Counted from the stretch's first letter, positions 13,369 through 24,664 are shown. The stretch is DNA of 64,000 nucleotides from Cinnamomum chago (GCA_038049695.1 CP142455.1:26821501-26885500); one strand, 5' to 3'. The notes: generated by a model from the sequence alone, not told the origin. Program-made: numbers and translations.

Positions 13369-13679
13369 TGTCACAACCCCGCCCAACTCAGCATGAAATT
13401 GTCCGCTTTGGCCCACGTGCACGCGGGAGGACTTCCCGAAAGGTCATCCATCCTAAAACTGTTCCCGCCCGAGCACGCTTAACTTCGGAGTTCTTACGAT
13501 TTCCGGTGACGCACTGTTTTAAAAATCCTCATGCTAAGTTAATACGAGGTTTGACTTATAAGCCCAAGGTCAGGACTTGGATGTTTTTGATGCGGGCTAA
13601 CGGAGACTCACAGTTTGAAGCCCGTGGTTGACACACTACGCCCCGTGGTTAAGGGTACCGCCCGGACCAAGTTCTCACA
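13369..13679 (-). repeat. Cassandra LTR copy 3 with 5S rRNA-like segment
   Basis: Starts tgtcacaaccccgccc and ends ttctcaca. The 5S-like segment is at about 13425-13520 on the minus strand. Confidence 0.9.
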
Positions 13680-14088
13680 ATAGCAAAGACTGAGGAAGGT
13701 AGGTGTACCTGGCGGTGGCGGACTCCTAGATGGAGGATGATGGGCACAGATGATGGTGATTGGTGATGGTGGCTGCGTCTGGGAATTCTAGGCAAGAGAG
13801 ACTGAGAGAAGTAGAGATGAGAGGGATCACTGATCAGGGATGGGTCTGCACTGCGTGTGTTGATGGAGGGTGATGATGATTGATGGGGGCCAATGGGCCA
13901 TGGGGCTGTTGCCTGAGACGATGGGTGGGAGATGTTGGAAAAGGGTTTTGGAAAATGGGAAAAAGGGTTCTTCTCTCCTCTTCTGGAAAAGGGTTTTGGA
14001 AATGGGGGAAAAGGATTTTGGAAATGAGAGACCGGGATAGATGGAGGGACAAAGGGGGAAATGGGTTTTGGAAAAGGGGCGTTGGATT

Positions 14089-14137
14089 GGGGGGGGGGGG
14101 GGATGGATGTTAGGGCCGGGGGGGGGGGGGGGGGGGG
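14089..14137. repeat. two long guanine homopolymers
   Basis: Runs of 14 G (14089-14102) and 20 G (14118-14137) lie close together inside the CACTA element. They could fold as G-quadruplexes, and homopolymers this long are also prone to assembly length error. Confidence 0.9.
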
Positions 14138-14950
14138 CATTTTAGTCATTTTAAAGGCATTTCCAAAGCAATACTTGTAAGAGAGGAATAGGCTCAAGTG
14201 CGAATGAAATTGGCGCCTTATTTTGTTTGCCGAAATATTCTCGTTTTCCATAACTTATCCTTATTAGTGACGAATTACGTTCGTCGCAAAAACCAATTAT
14301 ATTTTGTGACAAAAATTTTCGTCTCCAATGAGCTAAAATAATTCGCGCCCGCAAATGAAATTGGCGCCTTATTTTGGTGACGAAATATTTTCTTCTTCCA
14401 TAACTTATCCTTATTAGTGATGAATTAAGTTCGTCACAAAAAAAAATTATATTTTGTGACAAAAATGTTCGTTTCCAATGAGGTAAAATAACCCGCGCTA
14501 AAGCAAATGAAATTAGCGCCTTATTCTGGTGACGAAATATGTTCGTCTTCCATAACTTATCCTTATTGGTGACGAATTACGTTCGTCGCAAAAAAAAAAA
14601 AAATTTTATGACAACAATTTTCGTCTCTAATGAGCTAAAAAAATTGGCGCCAACACAAAACAAGTTGGCGCCATATTTTTGTAGACGAAATTTTATTTTC
14701 GTCTTCTATACTTTTGAAAAAAATGAAAACTAACGACAAAATTTAGATTTCGTCCTCTTTGGGTGTTCTTTTAAGACAAAAACAAAATCGTCATCAAATT
14801 TCGTCACAACAACCTAAATTTCTTATAGTGATACTTCGCTATCAGAATCCTTGTGGGCCAGCTACCCCACCACATGTAAGGCTTGCTAGTTATTCCGGTA
14901 GCAAAATCAAAATAGAAGGGCTAGTTATCCTCGTAGCTCACAATAAGAAA

Positions 14951-15671
14951 TAGGGTTGCACAAAAAATCCGGTATCACAGCAAAACCGAACCGAACGGAC
15001 CGAACTAGGCGGTTCGGATCGATTTATAGTGGATCGGTTCGGTTAACGGTTTAAAAATCATAAAAACTGCTTATATTGGTCGGTTATTGGTTAGATCCCA
15101 CGGTTAACTGCTTAAACCGAACCGACCGTATGCGGAAATTTAAGTATTGCTTTTTAACTATTTTAGCCTTAGGGTTTCGTTTTTTACTACTTTCATAGTT
15201 AGAGTTGACAACTCCATTCTCACATAAACTCAATTGTCCGCACTACCTCAGAGGGTATCATGTGGAATGAATGTTTCACTGCAAGCTGGTTATTATTATT
15301 ATTATTTTTTGTGTGCTTGTGTTTAGTCCAAAGTTTTTTTTTGGAGCAGAATTATTTTTTATATGCATTTAGTCCAGTATGGATTGTTGGATTTTTATGT
15401 TTGCACCAAACATTGGAACAAATGCAAAGGATGGGGTATCATCATTTTAAAATTTTCAATGTCTAATTTTCAAAAAATAAAAAATAAAAAACAACGGTTT
15501 AACCGACCGAACCGAACCAAACCGTTTGGTTTGGTTTGGTTTGGTTCGGCTCGGTTCGGTTTAAGCCCTCTCCATCGGTCGGACCGGATCGGTTAATTAA
15601 AAAACCAACAGGTTCGGTTTGGTTGTTAGTTTTACTGTTAAACCGATCCGAACCGCCCATGTGCAGCACTA
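14951..15671. mobile_element. hAT-type non-autonomous element, 721 bp
   Basis: The left end reads TAGGGTTGCA and the reverse complement of the right end reads TAGTGCTGCA. The flanking octamers are ataagaaa and gtaagaaa, seven of eight identical, which fits the 8-bp duplication of hAT elements. Both arms are full of accgaacc / ggttcggt words, so the element can form extensive foldback structures. No transposase; short AT-rich frames in the middle are not credible genes. Confidence 0.85.
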
Positions 15672-15679
15672 GTAAGAAA

Positions 15680-16106
15680 CATTAAGCTAGTTATCCTTGT
15701 ATTAGACTCTAAAATAGTCTAAATAGATATGTTCAATTTATGTATCTTAATGTTCATATGATAAAGTGTAGACTGAACTAAGGTAATATCCTAACCTAAC
15801 TAGAATTAGCCCAAACTAACTTTCCATAAAATCAAGAATCCTACAATTGTGATTTGTCCAAATATAGAAAAACAAGTTTTAAAAAATTCCCATTGTATCC
15901 CAACAACCATGAGGGACCGACGGTCACGGTTAGTGAACCGTACTACACGTGTGGGCCCCTTGTGGGTCCACATGATTTTTGTCACTTTTTTATTAATTAT
16001 TTCTCATTTATTGGATTGTTGGTTTTAAGGATAATATGATTTTCTAGGTAATTTGTATGCATACATAGACTATATTTTATTTGTAAATTAATTAAATAAT
16101 ATCATA
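15680..16106. other. spacer between hAT and Mutator elements
   Basis: AT-rich sequence with no gene or clear repeat boundary. It may continue the older sequence that received the stack of insertions from 3567 onward. Confidence 0.4.
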
Positions 16107-16115
16107 AATTAATTT

Positions 16116-17197
16116 GAGAAAACTACTAAAAAAAGGATCCTAAATGGCCACTAACAGAAAAAGAGGTCACTAGTCAATATTGCACGGAAGTGGTTCCATG
16201 TAACCATTTTCGTTTTTTTTATTAAAGATTTAAACGTGTGATAACGTCCTCACTTAATATCTCAATTAAACGTGTGACGACGTTGTCGCTTAATCGCCTG
16301 AAACCCCATTTCCCCTATTTTCCCCTTCTTCCTCCCTTTTTCTACCGATTTCCTTCTACTCATCCTCACACTCTCCCATCAAGCACCTCACTCCATTCTC
16401 TAATTCCTCAGCACTAACTCACCCATCTTTCTCATAATCCACATCGAATTCCATCCACAAATGTCACACGATATCCTATCGACACTACTATGAAAACAAA
16501 AAAAGCTTCAGGTTTGAATGTGTGAAAAAAAATATTTAAAGAAGCATTTATTTCAAATAATCTTCAATGATACGGAATGGAGCACTGATTACATCTCTAA
16601 AGCAGTGAATGGGTATGAAAGTGGGGACTGTTCTTTTAATTTCAAAGCCCATAAACAGCTGGTAGCAGCATTTATGCACATGCTATTGGTCTCAAGGCAG
16701 AAAGGATGAAAAAGCAGATGCCCTGTCCAAAGTATTCACAGCACCTAATATGACACCAGAGAAACATTTAAGAGATTGCAACCGATGTAATTAATCATAC
16801 CTGCAAGCCACTCAGAATTCGCTCCGTGGATTCGTTTTGCATTGTGGATGGAATTCGATGTGGATTATGAAAAAAGATGAGTGGGTTAGTGCTGAGGAAT
16901 TGGAGAGGGAGTGAGGTGCTTGATGGGAGAGTGTGAGGAGGGGCAGAAGGAAACCACCAGAGAAAGGGGGAAACGATGGGAGGAAGAAGGGGAAAATGGG
17001 GAAATGACGTTTTAGGTGATTAGGCGACGATGTCATTACACGTTTAAATGAGATATTAAGCGACGGAGTCGTCACACATTTAAATCTTTAATAAACAAAA
17101 CGGAAGTGGTCACAGGGAACCACCTCCGTGCAATATTGAGCAGTGGCTTCTTTTTTGGTTAGTGATCATCTAGGGTCCTTTTTTTAGTAGTTTTCTC
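16116..17197. mobile_element. Mutator-type element with long inverted arms
   Basis: The left end GAGAAAACTACTAAAAAAAG is exactly the reverse complement of the right end. The inverted arms span about 16116-16463 and 16840-17197 (~350 bp each). A perfect 9-bp target duplication, aattaattt, flanks the element (16107-16115 and 17198-17206), diagnostic for the Mutator superfamily together with long arms. The 376-bp centre is not inverted and does not look like transposase, so the element is non-autonomous. The inner part of each arm is pyrimidine-rich on one strand, like a plant leader. Confidence 0.93.
16464..16839. other. unique core of the Mutator-type element, possible captured sequence
   Basis: This core differs in composition from the arms. 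On the plus strand it contains a 63-codon open stretch at 16518-16709 with a plausible protein texture (NDTEWSTDYISKAVNG), but I do not recognise it. Mutator elements often carry host fragments in this position (Pack-MULEs), so capture is possible but unproven. Confidence 0.35.
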
Positions 17198-17206
17198 AAT
17201 TAATTT

Positions 17207-17908
17207 AGTTGAATCGCACTAGAAACACTCTGCGTACGATATGGGTTTCATAATCTCTATCATAGCAACAAAAAAAAAAAAGAAGAAATTATTACATAAA
17301 AATATTTTGTTTACTTAGTAATCGAAGTTTCTTTTACCAAAAACAAGGTATGTTAATTCCAAATAGATGTGATAAGGCTTGATGGTAATCACGATGATGC
17401 TGATAAAATTGATGGCCGTTAGCACTGATGTAGGTGATCGTCTCTGTGGACTGGGGACGCTCTAGATAGAGCTATCGATGGATAAAAGTCTGACCCAATT
17501 CAATTTGAGACTAAATCCAATTTATCATTGTACCAGACTATACGACCAAAACCACAAAAATCTTATTGCACTTATCTTTCCAAAAACACTCATCTTTCCG
17601 ATAAAAAGAAATGAAACTGCTGATTTGTGCCATCCATTCTAATGGCCGCCATTCAGCAATCAAAGCTAATCATCTAATGAGCGGCCATTTTTGTTAAAAC
17701 ATCTAGTCGTTATACTGTCTTAGCAATTCATTTACTTTATAATGATTGTCAATTCATGTAAATTCTTCCTTATGCCATCATAATATGTCCACTACTCGAA
17801 TGGATAAGCAAGAGGCTTATAGTCTGTTTCCTATCTAGAGCCCTAACTAGAGCATCATCATCCAGAATCATTTCCCAACAAGATCTGGCTGTAAGAACCG
17901 AACTGTGG
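17207..17908. other. intergenic, no gene seen
   Basis: AT-rich sequence with no coding signal, between the Mutator-type element and the solo LTR. Confidence 0.4.
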
Positions 17909-17913
17909 CTAGA

Positions 17914-20098
17914 TGTCACGACCCGGACCCGAGATCAGAGTCATTAGGGTTAACCCCCGGGTCGCGATGTTAATCATACTTACTCCCGTAAACCCGAATT
18001 AACCGAAGTTAATACGAATCTACAAGGGATCTTGCATACGTACCTGTCAATGTACAGTGCGGAATATACAAATAATATACATTGACAACCATTTAACAAA
18101 ACGAATCATATACTTTACTTTGAATCGTAAAGTTCACTATATATCGTTTCATTCTCCTACTATCAACCACTGCATATTTAAAATACAATACAGGGGATAT
18201 TACTTACAATACCAAAATGAATATCTAAAACAGTTTACAAAAAGTTTCCAAAATATTCTATGTTATCATCTCTCAAATCACGTCCATTCGGCTAGACCTC
18301 CTGGAGGTATTGAATGGGCCTCCTACGCTGTCGGGACGGTCTCGGAGGGACCGGCACGGGCAACTGAGCATGTAACATCATCAATAATACCATGAACACG
18401 ACGGTTCAACAAGGTATACACATATCTATGACATTTCATAATTCCTAACAATTCATTACTTAACAATTCTAAGCAATCCATAATAAATACAATTAACAAT
18501 GACCATAATACTGGCAACTACACTAGCATTGGTTTCAACTCCATTCAGTTCTTCCCAAAAGGGAGCATTTCATATTCATTTATTCATAATGTTCAATATT
18601 TATTAATGGCTTTTCAGTGTATGACTTTTCAGTCAATGACCTTTCTGTCCAGTGTGGTGAGATCTCCCAGTGTCTTGATCAGAGATCACTGGTGTCCCAC
18701 GGAGCTCCGGACGCTCCCATTCTCATCTACTGCAGTAGGAATAGTCATTTCATTTATCAATTTATTCAGTTCAATTCAATAATGAGTTGAGGAAACCACT
18801 ATGTAGTGCCAGATATTAATTCCAGTCTAGTGTTCAATCCATCCTCTAATCAACCATTAAGTATAACTTTGATTATCAATGCAAGTATTACTTTTGATGA
18901 CATTACTTAGTTGATTATGCATTAGAATAACCCTAGTTAACACTTATGGAGGGTAGATATCACGAGAAGTATTTATGACCACATAAGTGATCTTAGTTCT
19001 CGCAAAAATCCAAAACTCACTGGACTCGAATCGGTTACGAAGAACCTGGTCAATTTCGGTTACCTCGGCGACTACCTGACGGTTAGCCGCAACTGTGCAG
19101 GCGGCTAGCCGAACTGTACTGGCGGCTAGCCGAACCAAGTTCGGTTAGCTCACGGTCAGCTTTCCAGAAGCTGATTTTTCTAACAGAGATTTCTGACCGA
19201 TTTCGGTCAGCTCGGCGGTCACCTCACGGCTAGCCAAAATTCCAATTTCGGCTAACCGAAATTTGGCGGTTAGCTTTCCAGAAGCTCGCCAAAACTGGAA
19301 ATTTTGGCGGTTAGCTCGCGGCTAGCCGAAAATCACCCAGAAACTCATTTTGAGCTTCAGAAGTTCTAAACCAAATCCACATCTTTGAACTCCTTGAGTT
19401 CATACAAGTTCTACAAAAGCATAAATCACTAGAAATGCATATACTTGCCTTAATTGAAGCTTGAGAGAAACAAAATCCTCTTTTAGTTTGGTTTTTGAGA
19501 TGAAATCCTCCCTTTTCAAGCTTTCACTTCACAAATCTCCAACAAGATGATGAAGAAGACAAAGGAGATGGACTCCTCTTCACTTCAAACACTTGAACCT
19601 CACTCTCAATGAAGAAGAAATCAAAGAAAGAAGAAGAAAACGGACGAAGAACTGTTGCCTAGGGTTTCTCCTGGGATGAATGATTTCATTTGCTTATATA
19701 AGAGCCCATTTTGCATTTAAGCCTATTAGTTTCCTTAAATTCCAATTCAAGTCAATTAACGGTCCATTTGATTCAATATTCATCGAACGACTTTAAGCCT
19801 TTTACGAAAGTTATCGTACTCGTCGAGATACACACGTTGGTATCAAGAGTTTTCGTATCTGACAAAATACGTACACTTCCGTATTTATACATAATCCTTA
19901 ATTTGCTCATTTGAGCTTCATTTTCATTCAAATCCTTTCCTAATCATAGTACTACTTCATGAAGCCTAATTTAATCACATTAGGCTAATTCAACTTCATT
20001 TGGTGATAAATCATCATTTAGTCATTTAAACCGGCTTAATTAGTCTTAATTGCAATTAATTATAGTTAATCTTGATTAACTCGGGACGGAGCCTAACA
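17914..20098. mobile_element. solo LTR, gypsy-like, 2.2 kb
   Basis: Starts tgtcacgacccgg and ends gagcctaaca, with a perfect 5-bp target duplication ctaga on both sides (17909-17913 and 20099-20103). No internal domain or second LTR is present, so this is a solo LTR left by recombination. A GC-rich island at about 19030-19335 contains many copies of ggctagcc-type words. The family is inferred from terminal similarity to other LTRs here; a gypsy assignment is probable but not proven. Confidence 0.88.
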
Positions 20099-20103
20099 CT
20101 AGA

Positions 20104-21320
20104 CGTTGGGTGAGAACCGAGAAACCCAGCCAATTAGGCAATGGTTAGGAATTATTTGGCTTTTAAGCAACTATTTATAGGAAAATGATCCTATTGTTCA
20201 AATGATGCATATGTATTTCATGTCCATATGCAATTGAGTTGTATGGAAACAATTTTCATTGTTTTACTCAATGGAGCCAACAGGTCATCGGTTTTCTCAA
20301 AACCTATGACGAATCACCACATGACATTTGACCCTTCAGTTGTTTTTCAGCTTCTAAAGAGGATGAACCGCTTAGTCGTGATTTGGGAGCCCATAGAATA
20401 AAAAAAAAAAATCTAAAATTACCAGTCTGGATCTTTTTCCAATTTTCTCAAAATATATGCTGAATCAACTGTTCAAATTTGAACCCGCCATTTTTAGCCT
20501 TTCTAGATATGATGAATGGTTTGAATATTGAAAGGAGAGCCCACAATCATAAAAACATTGAAAAAAATGGACAACGCCAAAACCATGTTGAAAAAGGGCC
20601 ATTTTAATCCAATTAACGCCACCTAGTAACAGTGACATGGAAAACCCTTTTATATGAAAATTTTGGACACATTTGCTCACTCATCTTCACGCTCTCATTC
20701 ATGCATCACATGCATAATTGGTCCAACCAAATATGGGTTGCATAATTGTTATGCAACCCCCATTTACATATGTAAATAGGTGCAATCCAATTAACGACCC
20801 CTTAGTTAGCGGTTCATTGGTTACTATTTTCTATTTGAGTTGTTCCAAAAGCCAACAATGTAGAAGTGTTCTAAATCGAATCACTTTGATTAGACACATA
20901 TTTGTTGATTCAACTCTAACGCTCATGTGCCTGAGCAAGAACATGACATTTTTAGCAATTTCCTTCTAATACTTTTTAAGTAAATGACATTCAATTGTAA
21001 GGTGCATTCATTGGTTGCCATTATAATATATTAGGTTAGAAGGTTTTCAATCCAATTTTGACTCTTGCTTTCTATTTTAATTGTAAGTTACTTTCAGTTT
21101 TACAACTCCTAACATATATACTTTTCTCCACTTTTTACTAATATACTTCCCCCATTGATGGACTCACATTTCTCCCGTTTCTAACATACATAGAATCCTA
21201 CATCTCCATGCATACCCATGATTAGCACGGGTTTTTGTGCTAGTTTTTTATTTAAGTTGGGCCTATCAGCTCAATGTTAGTATACAATCATTACAAAAGA
21301 TATGGTGAATCTTAAATTGT
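20104..21320. other. repeat-family spacer left of the gene-capturing CACTA
   Basis: No gene is supported. Two imperfect copies of a ~105-base phrase lie about 155-165 bases apart (near 20290-20395 and 20445-20560), sharing ttttctcaaaa, gaatcaac and a gatgaa-centred block. Bases 21250-21320 are duplicated at 29246-29315. Confidence 0.45.
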
Positions 21321-21739
21321 CACTACAAGAAAAGAGGGCTTTTCCGGCGATTTTATAAGCGCCGGAAAAGAAATCGCTGCTAAAGGAATTTTTTTACGGC
21401 AAAATATACACCGTTGTAAAGTTATAACATATAAGTGACCATCTAGATTTTTGCAGCGATTTTAGTTACTATTGCGGCGATTTAATTCGCCGCAAAAGCC
21501 ATTTCATAGTTGCGACGTTTTGTTTCGCCGTGATAGCCAAATGCACATCAAGTTAAATAGTAGCAGCGAAGGTTGTTGCCGTAAAAAAAACTTTTAATAG
21601 TACTTTGCCGACGAATTACATTTTTCGGCTCCAAATTCCTCCTCGCCAACTCCACTATTCCCTTCGCGCCTTCATTTGGGAATGCCGCCTTTATTTTGGA
21701 ATTTTTTCTCAATTTGTTATTCTGTTAAAGCCACTTCTC

Positions 21740-22085
21740 TCCTCAAAGCCCCTTCTGCATCTCCTCTCGATCCTCACATCCTCTGCATCTCCGTCTCGTC
21801 CAGCCCCAACCATGCTCCCATCTCGCCTCCATCCCTCATCTCTCTGACCCTTCCCGGCCTCTCTCGCTCGCTATCCTCTTCATCACCACGCAACGCAGAG
21901 AATCCACGATCCCCATCTCTCTCGATCCCTCCGTCTCCATGCGCAAAACACCACCCTCGCAGAAAGCTGCACATCCCTCACCTCGCGCCTCTCTCGTCTC
22001 CCTCGGCATCTCTCTCTCACTCTCACGGTCTCCCTCGCCAGCGCATCCTCTCCGTCCCTCTCTCGCAGCCGGACTCACATTCACA
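21740..22085 (+). other. CT-rich leader-like block, possible non-coding first exon
   Basis: Strongly pyrimidine-rich on the plus strand, like many plant 5' leaders, and followed at 22086 by a good donor (tcacag|gtaata). It lies just inside the left subterminal repeats. The smaller CACTA at 12330-14830 has a similar CT-rich block at the equivalent place, which favours this being an ancestral CACTA promoter/leader segment rather than a protein gene. Long serine/proline-rich frames across it are composition artefacts. Confidence 0.4.
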
Positions 22086-22089
22086 GGTA

Positions 22090-23470
22090 ATACAAGATGA
22101 ATCAAATGTGATGGAGTTGTACGAATTTGGAGGTTTTTTTTTTTTTTTTTGGAAGGAGTTAAGCATTTAGGGCTGTTTGATTGTAGGGAAAGTGAAAATT
22201 CTATCTAGAAAAGCAGATCATCAACCACCCACCTCATCTTTTACAGAGATTTTCATTCCAATATCAACTGAATTGCTTTGTAAGCTCTCTTCAACACTAT
22301 CTTTCGAAGCCGGGAGAACATCCATGTTGAGATCCAGGCAAATGGGGGCACTAACCCAAATCAAATCCATTCTGATGATTAGAGAGAGCACAAATTAAGA
22401 GGCCTAGAAATATTTCCACCCAAGTTTCACCTAAATAGAAGTTATAGAGGTCCCTCTTTTCTTAAGCTGTAAGTGAGTAGGGAAAAGAGACAGACACGGA
22501 GTATAAGTAGAAGAGGAGAGGTGTTTGTGTGGATATGAAAAGTAAGAGGAAAGGAAAGGAAAGTCATAGGAAGTAGAAGAGGGGATAAGAAGGGGAGTTG
22601 AATGTCAGGAGGAGATGGATTTGAATGGTCACAATCTTGACCTTGTCAGGGCCTAAAAAGGCTGGGATACATGAATATGAAAGGCGTGTGGGTTTTGGCC
22701 TTTTTTCATTGGTGGGGAGCAGCAACATGTAATGTGGTTCGGTTGTGGGGATTTGAATGTCGGTAGCCAAGTCAAGCCCACCACAACCCAACTTGTCTGT
22801 GGGAGTCTTTCTTCATTCTTGACCTTCTTTAATTGATCGATTCTTTTGTTTAATGAATTTTACCTTATCATATTGCTGCTTTTGTGATCAGATGCTCCCC
22901 AGAGCCCTACACACAGGGAAAAATGCCATTCTCTAAAAATGTGTCATTTATGATAACTAGCTCTTCTCAAATATTATGCTTTGTAACCTATTATTCTGTT
23001 GGGTATATTTGGGTGTTGAAGTGAGTTTGCTAACATGGAGGTTTCAAAGAACTGAGTTGAGATAATGTTGCAGAATATAGGCCTGGGACTTCTTTTTTTC
23101 CGGTTCTATTAGTTGTGAAACTTAGTTGTGAAAGAGAGTTTCGAACGCTTGTTACAATTTGTCTAAGGTGTTTGACAATATGCCCACATGAGAATTGAAT
23201 TTCATATATGGGGGTATTGCTGAATTCACCTATTACACTAATTGAAACCAACAAATCCAAGAAAAGAAAAAAAGGGATTTGGGTCTTTCTAGCCCCCATT
23301 AATTTTCATTTGTTTCTTCTCTTCTTTTAATCTGGGTTCATGGATCTAAGGAAACCATTCTGGGTTCAGTAGTAAGAACCTGATGGCAATGGCTTATTTT
23401 TCTTTTATCTCTATTTCACAATTAGCAAACACATTCTATCAATCTGGAGTATTGCAAACACATGGTGCTG
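22090..23470. other. unassigned interior of CACTA element
   Basis: No gene is recognised with confidence. On the minus strand about 22220-22350 reads as a short plausible peptide (LDLNMDVLPASKDSVEES), which might be a fourth captured fragment. The purine-rich stretch 22430-22620 could be a reversed leader. Both are guesses. Confidence 0.3.
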
Positions 23471-23476
23471 CCAGCA

Positions 23477-23739
23477 GTGGCTCAATAGATGGGAAAGTTT
23501 GCATTTGGGTGATTTGTGGCTGTCATGTTGTTGATTGGACTGATATAACAGACATAGCCACTGCAGTTTGCTACCGCCCTGAAGGACAGGTTTGATGATT
23601 TACTTTCTTTTTTGATAAAACTTGATGTTATTGAAAATTTTGTTCTCACTTGAGGAACACAATTTCTATCTTGTGTGATTCATGCAGGGAGTAAAAGTTG
23701 GCTCCATGACAGGGGATTGCCGATTTTGTGATGCATCAG
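23477..23739 (+). pseudogene. captured WD40 gene fragment (WDR44-like plant family)
   Basis: Two exon pieces, about 23477-23589 and 23688-23739, are separated by a 98-base intron with gt...ag ends (caggtttgat, tcatgcag). The first encodes [26 protein letters not shown] and CYRPEGQ; the second encodes GVKVGSMTGDCRFCDASG. In plant WDR44-like WD40 proteins this is one continuous region (GSIDGKVRIW...VVDW.DI...TAVCYRPDG...VGS.TG.CRFYD). Only about 55 codons of a protein of several hundred residues are present, so the fragment is non-functional. The left limit is uncertain because similarity fades upstream of the glycine-serine-isoleucine-aspartate motif. Confidence 0.8.
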
Positions 23740-24664
23740 GTACATACTGACTTGATCTATATCTACATTTTTTTCTGTTAGGGGAAAAAAAATTGACTCT
23801 TGAAGTAAACATCGACTGAAAATGTGTTAATTTTGATATAAGAAACTTTTGACCTAGACAAATTTGCTCTTGTTATGCAGACATGCATATGCAAACCAAT
23901 TTCTTCACAATGTTTCATATCTGATACTACTACTGTCGGTATATTGTTGCAATTTTCAGATCCTACATAGATTTTCCCTTTTATTGTGCATTTTATTACT
24001 ATTATTATTATTGGGTATTCATATTTTCCAGCTTTACTATATTCAATTTACTAAGTAAATTGAGAGTGGATTTCAACTTTCAAGTAAAATTTATTACTAC
24101 TTCTGAAGGTCTTTCTCTAGAATGGATAAAATAATATATATACATATTATGAGTGTTAGAATTTTAGCGATTGTAGTTCTATTGATAGAAATATATAAAT
24201 AAGGTTGATATATTCTTATTGTTGCGTTTATATTCTATGGGGAGATTCATTAATTTGCTCTTCTTTAGTTACAAGAAATTGTGTTTCTACAATGAATGTT
24301 TATGATGCGATACCATCATCATCAACAACAAGAACAGCACAGCCTTATTACATCTATTTGTGGTCTGTTTGAAGGGTACTATTAGCAAACTCTAAAATCC
24401 TAGTAGTTATACTAGGATTCCTTACCAGGAGACTCTTTTCATCAATCTAGCATGTTAAGTCAGTGGGTGGGAGTTGGGGTTGTTTGTTTATAGTGGAGTT
24501 ATTGAGGTTACTCTATCTAATCTTATGTGCTCTGTATTAAATTTTAAGACAACCCATTTTTTCTTCCTTTTCTCTCTCCCTTTTTTTCCCAGTTGTGCAG
24601 TATTAACTGTTCTAAAAAGCTATTTTTAAGCTGTCAGGTCTGTTTCGAAAGTTGAACAGGTGTT

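Larger units (their letters stand above)
12693..13679 (-). mobile_element. Cassandra TRIM in a three-LTR tandem form
   Basis: Three copies of a 272-314 bp LTR are separated by two ~45-base internal segments, giving LTR-internal-LTR-internal-LTR. Each internal segment contains the complement of a polypurine tract (ttctcccccac) and of an initiator-Met primer site (ctctgatacca), so the element reads on the minus strand. Each LTR contains a 5S rRNA-like stretch in the sense direction, the hallmark of Cassandra. No coding capacity, as normal for a TRIM. The first LTR is shorter and more diverged. Flanking pentamers do not match. A fossil; the triple form probably arose by unequal recombination between LTRs. 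Confidence 0.9.
12330..14830. mobile_element. CACTA (En/Spm) non-autonomous element
   Basis: The left end reads CACTACAAGAAATTTGGGG and the reverse complement of the right end reads CACTATAAGAAATTTAGG, the CACTA terminal signature. Flanking triplets are att and ata, a 2 of 3 match to a 3-bp target duplication. Both subterminal regions (12340-12690 and 14150-14800) are packed with short forward and inverted copies of gacgaaa/tttcgtc, expected of CACTA transposase-binding repeats. No transposase is recognisable. The interior contains a Cassandra array (12693-13679), a CT-rich block on the minus strand (about 13680-14080) and two long G runs. Confidence 0.9.

Noticed and set aside
12700-13530. 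5S rRNA genes
   Set aside because: The 5S-like segments are embedded in 270-314 bp LTRs with primer-site and polypurine complements between them, lack the 5' third of 5S rRNA, and match the Cassandra TRIM design.
13649-14251. 200-codon proline-rich protein on the minus strand
   Set aside because: Low-complexity product of a CT-rich block and a C homopolymer inside a CACTA element, partly overlapping an LTR and the subterminal repeats.
15260-15596. Short plus-strand frames within the hAT-type element
   Set aside because: AT-rich centre plus ggttcggt words; no transposase signature such as the hAT dimerisation region.
20100-21320. Second LTR partner for the element at 17914
   Set aside because: The perfect ctaga duplication closes the element at 20098, and no similar terminal repeat follows.
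21676-22170. 164-codon serine/proline-rich protein
   Set aside because: Follows from the CT-rich leader-like block; no domain, and a splice donor interrupts it.
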